A DNA stretch of 64,000 nt from an uncultured Collinsella sp. (lineage in GTDB: Bacteria; Actinomycetota; Coriobacteriia; Coriobacteriales; Coriobacteriaceae), in contig CAUCKA010000007.1 in the NCBI GenBank assembly GCA_958443265.1, positions 1 to 64,000 on the forward strand. Reading direction: 5' to 3'. Shown here in pieces: positions 57,917 to 64,000 of the stretch. The notes under the pieces are model-generated. The model saw nothing but the letters and a program-made list of their open reading frames with translations. It was not told where the DNA came from and did not search any database. Position 1 is the first letter of the stretch. Each line of letters opens with the position of its first letter. Position numbers and translations under genes: made by a program.

Positions 57917-58815
57917 TACAGCACGCCTCCGATCATCAAAAGCAGCTGCGCGGTAATGCAGCCAAAGATAAGCGAGTCGCTACGGTCGAGCATGCCGCCA
58001 TGGCCCGGGATAAGGTTACCGGAATCCTTGACGCCCACACCGCGCTTGATGCGCGACTCGATGAGGTCGCCGATAACGCCCAAAATGGACACGACCACGC
58101 CGCACAGCAGCGCATAGGGCAGGCTGAGCTTGTAGAAGTGCGTCGCCCACAGGATGAGCCAAATCAAAACCGAGCCCAGGATGCCGCCGACAAACCCCTC
58201 CCAGCTCTTTTTGGGTGAGATCTTGGGAACCATCTTGTGCTTGCCGATACGACTGCCCACGATGTAGGCAAACGAATCGGAAACCCAAAGGGACGCGCAA
58301 ACGCCCACCGAAAGCAGGGCGCCGGCAAAACCAGGCACGGCATCGCGCAGCAGCACGATAGCCGACAGCATAAAGCCAGTGTAGATTGGACCCATGAGCG
58401 TCACGGCCACATCGGAGATGCGGGTACGCGGCGACCAGACATACCAAATGCCCACAGCGAGCATCAGGGCAAAAAGCAGGGCATTCAGCAACATCGAATC
58501 GCCCAACGCCGACAGCGGAAAGAGTACGGCGGCAGCGATACCCATGCGCTCGTTAGCCATCTTGCCATCGAGCCTTGTCATACGGAAAAACTCATAGCAG
58601 CACAGACCGCTCATGACGGAAACAAAGATGGCCGTGGGCACGATACCCAAAACCAGGCACAGGATAAAGACGACGGCGTAGACGATACCGGCGGCGGCCC
58701 GGGTGATAAAGCCCGCAAGCCACGAACCGGTGCCGCTCTTCGCTGCGGGCGCTCCCGCAGCGACAGCCTTGCGCTCAGATGTCTTGGGAGCAGTTGCCTT
58801 GGGACGATCGGACAC
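57916..58815 (-). CDS. cdsA: Phosphatidate cytidylyltransferase
   Basis: CdsA makes CDP-diacylglycerol for phospholipids and is the source of the PgsA substrate. The 299-residue membrane protein has about eight helices and the signature KDSGNLIPGHGGMLDRSDS. A cytoplasmic N-terminal tail of about 35 residues is rich in Lys and Ala. It overlaps dxr by one base and starts right after uppS. Confidence 0.96.
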   Translation of the reverse strand: MSDRPKATAPKTSERKAVAAGAPAAKSGTGSWLAGFITRAAAGIVYAVVFILCLVLGIVPTAIFVSVMSGLCCYEFFRMTRLDGKMANERMGIAAAVLFPLSALGDSMLLNALLFALMLAVGIWYVWSPRTRISDVAVTLMGPIYTGFMLSAIVLLRDAVPGFAGALLSVGVCASLWVSDSFAYIVGSRIGKHKMVPKISPKKSWEGFVGGILGSVLIWLILWATHFYKLSLPYALLCGVVVSILGVIGDLIESRIKRGVGVKDSGNLIPGHGGMLDRSDSLIFGCITAQLLLMIGGVL

Positions 58816-58817
58816 GA

Positions 58818-59612
58818 TTAAGCCTCCTCGGTCTTGCTCAGACCACCAAACCTACGGTCACGGCCCTGATAGGCCAAAATGGCGTCGACAAGGCCCCAGC
58901 GATCAAAGTCGGGCCAATAGGTATCGGTGACGTAGAACTCGGAATAAGCCACCTGCCACAGCAGATAGTTCGAAAGGCGCAGCTCACCAGAAGTGCGAAT
59001 CACAAGCTCAGGATCGGGAAGGCCGGCGGTATAGAGGTGGGAAGCCACCATGTCGTCATCAATCGCGGCGGGATCAATCTTGCCGGCAGCCGCATCAAGC
59101 GCGATCTGGCGGACAGCGCGGGTGATCTCAGCACGGGCACCGTAGTTAACGGCCAGCGCCAGCGTCATACCAGTATGGTCGGCACACTCGGCAAGGCCGC
59201 GCTCAAAGACGTCGCGGGTCTTCTTGGGCAGCGCGGAAATATCGCCCAAAAAGACAACGCGAACATTCTCGCGCTTAAGCAGCGGTAGCTCATCGATAAA
59301 CGTCTTGGCAAACAGGTGCATCAGAACGTTGACTTCGTGCTGCGGGCGATTCCAGTTTTCGGTCGAAAATGCATAGGCCGAAAGCACGTCGACGCCCAAA
59401 CGCACGCAGGCAGTAATGATCTCGCGAAGGGAGACGATACCCGCCTTGTGGCCCTCAGTGCGTGCAAGACCGCGCGACGTGGCCCAACGACCGTTGCCGT
59501 CCATGATGCACGAGATATGGTGCGGAATGTTATTGAGGTCAAGGTCGGAAAAACCGACGCCCACAGGGGCGTCGGCAAAGTACTCGACCAGTTTATGCTC
59601 GTCGTATTGCAC
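58818..59612 (-). CDS. uppS: Isoprenyl transferase (undecaprenyl diphosphate synthase)
   Basis: UppS elongates isoprenyl diphosphates in cis to the C55 wall carrier. The 264-residue protein has the pyrophosphate site CIMDGNGRWATSRG, LSAYAFSTENW and RTSGELRLSNYLLWQ. N-terminal 35 residues precede the core. It follows frr by one base and precedes cdsA. Confidence 0.97.
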   Translation of the reverse strand: MQYDEHKLVEYFADAPVGVGFSDLDLNNIPHHISCIMDGNGRWATSRGLARTEGHKAGIVSLREIITACVRLGVDVLSAYAFSTENWNRPQHEVNVLMHLFAKTFIDELPLLKRENVRVVFLGDISALPKKTRDVFERGLAECADHTGMTLALAVNYGARAEITRAVRQIALDAAAGKIDPAAIDDDMVASHLYTAGLPDPELVIRTSGELRLSNYLLWQVAYSEFYVTDTYWPDFDRWGLVDAILAYQGRDRRFGGLSKTEEA

Positions 59613-59613
59613 C

Positions 59614-60150
59614 TTAGATCTCCATGACCTCGGCTTCTTTTTCCTTCAGAAGCTCCTCGACCTTGGCGACATACTCATCGGTGTGCTTCTGGACCTTGGC
59701 CTGCTCGCGACGGACATCGTCCTCGGTGAGCTCCTCATCGCGCTCGAGCTTGTTGTTGAAGTCGCGACGGATGTTTCGGATAGACACCTTGGCCTGCTCA
59801 GCGTACTCGCGGCACTCCTTGACGAGCTCGCGACGGCGCTCCTCGGTGGGAGCCGGGAACGGCAGACGCACGACGGTGCCATCGGAGTTGGGGGTAATAC
59901 CCAGATCGGAAGCGCCGATGGCCTTGACGATAGCGTTGATGAGCGCCTTGTCCCACGGCTCGATGAGCAGCATGTGGGCCTCGGGGGTCTTTACGGCGGC
60001 AACCTGCGTAACCGGCGTGGGAACACCGTAATAATCGACGGTGATGTCGGACAGAATGTTAGCGTTGGCGCGGCCGGTACGGACCTTGGAGAAGTTATGC
60101 TTGAGGGACTCGAGCGACTTATCCATGTGGGCGGTGATGTTCTCTGCCAT
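59614..60150 (-). CDS. frr: Ribosome recycling factor
   Basis: RRF with EF-G splits post-termination ribosomes. The 178-residue product is slightly shorter than the 185 of E. coli. It shows the conserved FSKVRTGRANANIL and the helical end. It follows pyrH by two bases, the usual pyrH-frr pair. Confidence 0.97.
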   Translation of the reverse strand: MAENITAHMDKSLESLKHNFSKVRTGRANANILSDITVDYYGVPTPVTQVAAVKTPEAHMLLIEPWDKALINAIVKAIGASDLGITPNSDGTVVRLPFPAPTEERRRELVKECREYAEQAKVSIRNIRRDFNNKLERDEELTEDDVRREQAKVQKHTDEYVAKVEELLKEKEAEVMEI

Positions 60151-60152
60151 GC

Positions 60153-60875
60153 TTAATCCTCCTGATAGACGAGCGTGCCGACGGGCTCACCCGAAAGCGC
60201 GCGCTTGACGGTGTCCTCGCCATCGATGTTGAGGACCAAAATCGGCATACGGTTATCCTGGCACAGAGCCGTAGCCGTGGAATCCATAACCTGCAGATCG
60301 CGGACGAGAACCTCGTGGTAGGTGATCTTGTCAAAGCGGACGGCATAGGCGCACTTGACGGGATCCTTGTCGTAGATGCCGTCAACCTTGGTGGCTTTAA
60401 TCAGAATCTCGGCGCCGATCTCGCACGCACGAAGAGCCGCGGCGGTGTCGGTCGTAAAGTACGGATTGCCCGAACCGGCGGCAAAAATAACGACGTTGCC
60501 CTTGGAAAGGTGATTGATGGCGCGACGGCGAATATAGGGCTCGCAGATCTCGTTCATCTGGATAGCGCTCATCACGCGGCAGGGAACATCGTTATGCTCG
60601 AAGGCATCCTGCAGGGCGAGCGCGTTCATAACGGTTGCCAGCATGCCCATGTAGTCGGCCTGAGCACGCTCCATGCCACCGGCAGCGCCGGCCATGCCGC
60701 GGAAAATATTGCCGCCGCCGACAACGACGCCGACCTCATGGCCAACGGTGAGCAGCTCCTTGACCTGTTTGGCAAGATGGTCGGTAACCTTGGGGTCGAT
60801 GCCATATTGGCCGTCGCCCATCAGTGCTTCGCCGGAAAGCTTCAGAAGCACGCGTTTATATCGGATGTCGGACAA
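60153..60875 (-). CDS. pyrH: UMP kinase
   Basis: PyrH phosphorylates UMP and links to the pyrimidine operon at 42365-47688. The 240-residue protein has KRVLLKLSGEALMG, VVGGGNIFRG and ATKVDGIYDKDP. Translation starts at a TTG with AAAGGAGG seven to eight bases upstream. It is separated from tsf by a terminator and so probably has its own promoter. Confidence 0.97.
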   Translation of the reverse strand: MSDIRYKRVLLKLSGEALMGDGQYGIDPKVTDHLAKQVKELLTVGHEVGVVVGGGNIFRGMAGAAGGMERAQADYMGMLATVMNALALQDAFEHNDVPCRVMSAIQMNEICEPYIRRRAINHLSKGNVVIFAAGSGNPYFTTDTAAALRACEIGAEILIKATKVDGIYDKDPVKCAYAVRFDKITYHEVLVRDLQVMDSTATALCQDNRMPILVLNIDGEDTVKRALSGEPVGTLVYQED

Positions 60876-60934
60876 AGCGATCCTCCTTTAGATTGAACTC
60901 TCAACATTCTATCAAAGGCTCTAAGAAGAGCCAT

Positions 60935-60970
60935 GAAAAAGCAGGCTGTGAGTAAAACCCACAGCCTGCT
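60935..60970 (-). terminator. Rho-independent terminator of tsf
   Basis: AGCAGGCTGTG and CACAGCCTGCT form an 11-bp stem with a short loop (GGTTTTACT-like), followed on the minus strand by TTTTTC. It is about 24 bp past the tsf stop. Confidence 0.9.
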
Positions 60971-60993
60971 CATTACCAGCTACAAGAGCTTAT

Positions 60994-61863
60994 TTACTCG
61001 CCACGGACCAGACGGTCAAAGGCAACGACGGTAATGGTGTCGCCGAGCTCCTTGGAGACCTGCTCAGCGTACTTCTTGATGGTGAGGGAGCTGTCCTTGA
61101 TGAACTCCTGCTCGGTGAGCACGGACTGCTTGTAGAACTTCTCCAGACGGCCGACAGCCATCTTCTCCTGGATGGCCTCGGGCTTGCCGGACTCGGCAGC
61201 CTGAGCCATGTAGATCTGCTTCTCGTGCTCGACGGTCTCGGCCGGAACCTGATCGCGGGTGGCGCAGATCGGGGCGACGGCGGCAACCTGAAGGGCAACG
61301 TCGTGAGCGAAGGTCTTGAAGGACTCAGCCTGAGCGGTCTCGGCCTTCTCGAAGGCGAACTCGACGAGGACGCCGATCTTACCACCCATGTGGATGTAAG
61401 AAGCGAGCGCGCCGTTCTCGGCCTTGCGGGCGGCGAAACGGGAGATCTTCATGTTCTCGCCCATGATGTGAATCATCTCGGTGAGCTCGGAGGAAACGGT
61501 CTCCTCGCCCATCGGCTTCTCGAGCAGGGCGTCGACGTCAGCAGGCTCGGTGGTAGCGACAACCTCGGCGACCTTGGAAGCAAAGCCGGTGAACTTGGCG
61601 TTGGAGCCAACGAAGTCGGTCTCGCAGGAGAGCTCGAGCAGAGCGCCGGTCTTGCCATCCTCGGAGACGAACGCGGCGACAGCGCCCTCGTTGGTCTCAC
61701 GGCCAGCCTTCTTGGCAGCCTTGGCAAGGCCGTTCTTACGCAGAACGTCGACAGCGGCGTCCATGTCGCCGTCAGCCTCGACGAGAGCCTTCTTGCACTC
61801 CATCATCGGGGAGTCGGTCATCTCGCGGAGCTGCTTGACCATAGCGGCGGTAATCTGGGCCAT
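60994..61863 (-). CDS. tsf: Elongation factor Ts
   Basis: EF-Ts recharges EF-Tu with GTP. The 289-residue protein opens ITAAMVKQLREMTDSPMMECKKALVEADGDMD and has the LSCETDFV motif, both typical. The ATG at 61863 follows AAAGGAA. It is 45 bp downstream of rpsB. Confidence 0.97.
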   Translation of the reverse strand: MAQITAAMVKQLREMTDSPMMECKKALVEADGDMDAAVDVLRKNGLAKAAKKAGRETNEGAVAAFVSEDGKTGALLELSCETDFVGSNAKFTGFASKVAEVVATTEPADVDALLEKPMGEETVSSELTEMIHIMGENMKISRFAARKAENGALASYIHMGGKIGVLVEFAFEKAETAQAESFKTFAHDVALQVAAVAPICATRDQVPAETVEHEKQIYMAQAAESGKPEAIQEKMAVGRLEKFYKQSVLTEQEFIKDSSLTIKKYAEQVSKELGDTITVVAFDRLVRGE

Positions 61864-61908
61864 TGTGGTTCCTTTCAAAGAGATGAAAAAGAATTAACTA
61901 AGACTGAT

Positions 61909-62637
61909 TTACTCGGCCTTGGGCTCAGCGGCCATCTCGGCCTCGGAGACCTGCTCCTTGCCGGAGCCAGCGAGGCAGGCGTCAGCCATGAGCTCGCACA
62001 TAAGGGTAACAGCGGAGATAGCGTCATCGTTGCAGGGGATGCCGTACTCGACCTCGTCGGGATCGGAGTTGGTGTCGATCAGAGCGACGACGGGGATGTT
62101 CAGGCGCTGGGCCTCCTTGATGGCGTTCTCCTCGCGCTTGGTGTCGATGACGAAGAGAGCCTGGGGCAGACCCTTCATGTCGCGGGCGCCACCGAGGTTG
62201 GTCTGGAGCTTGGTGAGCTCCTTGCCGAGCACAGCCTGCTCCTTCTTGGGGAGCACTGCCATGCGGCCGTCCTCGACCATGGCCTCGAGCTCCTCCATGC
62301 GGTTGATGCGGGAGCGGATGGTGACGAAGTTGGTCAGCATACCGCCGAGCCAACGCTGGTTGATGTAGGGCATGTTGGCGCGCTCAGCAGCGTTCTTGAC
62401 GGCCTCCTGAGCCTGCTTCTTGGTGCCGACGAACAGCACGTTGCCACCCTTGGCGACGTTCTTGACGAAAGTGTAGGCCTGGTCGGCGTCGAGGATGGTC
62501 TGCTTGAGGTCGAGGATGTAGATGCCGTTGCGCTCACCGAAGATGAACGGCTTCATCTTGGGGTTCCAGCGACGGGTCTGGTGGCCGAAGTGGCAGCCGG
62601 CCTCGAGCAGGGTGCGGATATTAATCTTGGTAGCCAT
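61909..62637 (-). CDS. rpsB: 30S ribosomal protein S2
   Basis: The 242-residue product matches S2: INIRTLLEAGCHFGHQTRRWNPKMKPFIF, then GTKKQAQEAV and IDTNSDPDEVEYGIPCNDDA. CAGGAGG is upstream of the ATG. The promoter at 62779-62807 gives a leader of about 130 nt that may carry S2 autoregulatory structure. Confidence 0.98.
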   Translation of the reverse strand: MATKINIRTLLEAGCHFGHQTRRWNPKMKPFIFGERNGIYILDLKQTILDADQAYTFVKNVAKGGNVLFVGTKKQAQEAVKNAAERANMPYINQRWLGGMLTNFVTIRSRINRMEELEAMVEDGRMAVLPKKEQAVLGKELTKLQTNLGGARDMKGLPQALFVIDTKREENAIKEAQRLNIPVVALIDTNSDPDEVEYGIPCNDDAISAVTLMCELMADACLAGSGKEQVSEAEMAAEPKAE

Positions 62638-62778
62638 GTTAAACCTCCTGTGGTTTGCCTCCGCGCGGGGTCATCCTCCAAAACCAACCCGGACATGTGC
62701 TACCAAAGCCCGGGCACCACGGTATGAAGTAGCCGCGCGTGCGTGATAAAAACCTGTTGCCGTGAAGCAACCCGATGA

Positions 62779-62807
62779 ATGATAGCAGGAATGCATCTTC
62801 CTGCCAA
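62779..62807 (-). promoter_or_regulatory. rpsB promoter with palindromic spacer
   Basis: On the minus strand TTGGCA (62802-62807), 17 bp, then TATCAT (62779-62784) preceded by TGC. GCAGGAA-N6-TTCCTGC (62785-62804) fills the spacer, so a dimeric protein could bind between -35 and -10. Confidence 0.6.
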
Positions 62808-62856
62808 CCCGCAATCAAAACCACACACCTGAGTGCGGCGCGGGACGTCCCAGCCA

Positions 62857-63777
62857 CTATTCGCCGCGGGGATGGGCTTGAGCCACGGCGCGTTTGAGCC
62901 GATCGGGCGTGAGGTGCGTATATATCTGCGTCGTGGACAAGCTCGCATGACCCAGCAGCTCTTGAACCGAGCGCAGGTCCGCACCGCCCTCGAGCAAGTC
63001 GGTCGCAAAGGTATGGCGCATCGCATGCGGGGCGATGTCGGCCGGAATGCCGGCGAGCGCCGCCAGCGTATGGAACCGCCGCCTGAGCATGGCGGCGCTC
63101 ATGCGATTGCCGCGCGCCGATATAAGCAGCGGATGCGGCCCGGTAGCGGGGTCACGGCGCTTTGCCCGAGCGAGCAACTCCGGCCTCCCCTCCTCAATAT
63201 AGAGACGCGTCGCCTCGAGCGCACGACGATACAGAGGGACGATACGTTCCTTGCTCCCCTTGCCCCACAGGCGCAGCGTGCGTTCGGACCAAGCGATGGA
63301 CTCCACATTGAGTGCTGCGAGCTCAGAGATACGGGCACCCGAGGCATAGAGCAGCTCGAGCATCGCCGCATCGCGCAGTCCCGCGGGAGTTGAGGTATCG
63401 GGGGCTTTGAGGAGCGCCTCCACCTGTTGGTTCGTCAGCACACCGGGCAGATCGCGCGGGAGCTTGGGCGAGGAAATTGCCGAGACCGCATCGCCCTCCA
63501 CGACCCCCTCGGCAGCCATCCATCGATAGAGCGATCGGATAGCCGACAGATGCGCCGCAAGCGTTCGGGGAGCAACCTGCTCACGCGAAAGCTCGGCAAG
63601 ATAGCGACGAATGGTGCGCACGTCGGCAGCGAAAGCATCGATATCCTCGCGCTCGCACCAGGCAGCAAAGCGCTCCAGCCTCGAGCCATAGGCCGTCACC
63701 GTGTTGGGAGAAAGTCCCTCGACACGTGCGATACAGGCGATAAACGAGTCGACGGTGTCGTACAGGTCAAAGGCTAT
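62857..63777 (-). CDS. Tyrosine recombinase XerC/XerD type, no standard start codon at its natural beginning
   Basis: The protein carries all catalytic residues: Arg in GARISELAAL, Lys in WGKGSKER, His and Arg in HAMRHTFA, His in LGHASLSTTQ and Tyr in TQIYTHLT. It likely resolves chromosome dimers with FtsK. The first GTG is at 63699, but the upstream frame encodes residues typical of the Xer N-terminus (DSFIACIARVEGLSPNT). In that extension the only plausible initiator is an ATA at 63775-63777 overlapping the trmFO stop as ATAG, nine bases after GGAGG. Counted from there it is 306 residues, the usual Xer length. Confidence 0.82.
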   Translation of the reverse strand: MAFDLYDTVDSFIACIARVEGLSPNTVTAYGSRLERFAAWCEREDIDAFAADVRTIRRYLAELSREQVAPRTLAAHLSAIRSLYRWMAAEGVVEGDAVSAISSPKLPRDLPGVLTNQQVEALLKAPDTSTPAGLRDAAMLELLYASGARISELAALNVESIAWSERTLRLWGKGSKERIVPLYRRALEATRLYIEEGRPELLARAKRRDPATGPHPLLISARGNRMSAAMLRRRFHTLAALAGIPADIAPHAMRHTFATDLLEGGADLRSVQELLGHASLSTTQIYTHLTPDRLKRAVAQAHPRGE

Positions 63778-64000
63778 GACCGGTCGCCTCCAAACAGATC
63801 GGGGCGAGTTGCCAGATAGGCATCAAGAGCCTCGAGCGCACGGTCCGCATAGGCCTGGTAGCGGTCGCGCTTGCTGCGGCGCTTGCCGTCCTCGAGCGGC
63901 GGCACCAAGCCAAAGTTGACGTGCATGGGCTGATAGTCCACCGTTGCCGGATCGGTCGCATAGCCCACGAGCGCGCCCAGGGCGCCCACGCGCGGCAGCT
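63774..64000 (-). CDS. trmFO: tRNA methylenetetrahydrofolate methyltransferase TrmFO, C-terminal part
   Basis: The C-terminal 75 or so residues are inside the window and the gene runs off the right edge. They contain ALGALVGYATDP, the family motif QPMHVNFGLVPPL and an ending KRDRYQAYADRALEALDAYL. TrmFO makes 5-methyluridine at position 54 of tRNA using folate. Its stop overlaps the presumed start of the Xer gene. The order trmFO-xer is common in Gram-positive bacteria. Confidence 0.88.
   Translation of the reverse strand, partial: LPRVGALGALVGYATDPATVDYQPMHVNFGLVPPLEDGKRRSKRDRYQAYADRALEALDAYLATRPDLFGGDRS

Noticed and set aside
1..64000. tRNA, rRNA, tmRNA or CRISPR features
   Set aside because: I read the intergenic gaps for cloverleaf ends with CCA, conserved T-arm sequence and regularly spaced repeats, and found none. 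A covariance-model scan would be more sensitive.

Overview
This window looks like a chromosomal segment of a Coriobacteriia actinobacterium, most likely Collinsella or a close relative. That assignment is an inference. It rests on gene content and order (lexA/LysM/nrdR, RNase Y beside SpoVS, an mIHF-gmk-rpoZ cluster, a second J-protein beside dnaJ), the moderately high GC, and GGGGACAG-type repeats that I associate with REP-transposase elements in that genus. Nearly everything is core housekeeping. About 57 of the 62 protein-coding genes lie on the minus strand, often overlapping by 1-20 bp. I saw no tRNA, rRNA, CRISPR array, prophage or intact insertion sequence.

Layout. Positions 1-2050 hold the start of nrdR, a LysM membrane protein, and divergent lexA with a coupled membrane protein of the DUF1624 acyltransferase family; three LexA-type operators sit in the gap. 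Positions 2030-8900 read leftward from a strong promoter: RNase Y, an uncharacterised GHKL ATPase, SpoVS, miaB, miaA, hflX. Positions 8960-20120 read RNase J, FtsK, a RodZ-like protein, YajQ, RimO, PgsA, PncC, then recA-recX with its own LexA-controlled promoter. A 520-bp gap at 20124-20643 separates rnj from pnp and contains a perfect 39-bp inverted repeat. Positions 20640-35310 hold pnp, rpsO, recO, era, an undecaprenol/diacylglycerol kinase, ybeY, phoH, mtaB, dnaJ, a membrane-anchored DnaJ-like protein, hemW, dusB, lepA and rpsT.

Positions 35440-39640 carry holA and the comEA-comEC DNA-uptake genes. Positions 39715-42360 carry mIHF-gmk-rpoZ-thiI. Positions 42365-47822 are a pyrimidine operon, pyrR-B-C-K-D-F, behind a leader attenuator. 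A short plus-strand block follows: rpmB, a transposase remnant, adhE and a phosphotransferase. Positions 52520-64000 return to the minus strand: a truncated trmFO, a Xer recombinase, rpsB-tsf, pyrH-frr, uppS-cdsA-dxr-rseP-ispG, and proS.

Themes. Four ribonucleases (RNase Y, RNase J, PNPase, YbeY) and all three methylthiotransferase families (MiaB, RimO, MtaB) fall in one segment. DNA uptake, recombination and SOS control are represented by comEA/comEC, recA/recX/recO and lexA. The most unusual signals are an 11-bp-phased ACCAAA repeat upstream of both recA and comEA, the 39-bp inverted repeat between the two RNase genes, a RAYT transposase remnant bounded by 19-bp inverted repeats, a J-protein whose C-terminal domain is replaced by membrane helices, a RseP protease with a winged-helix-like insertion, and the GHKL ATPase-SpoVS pair of unknown role.
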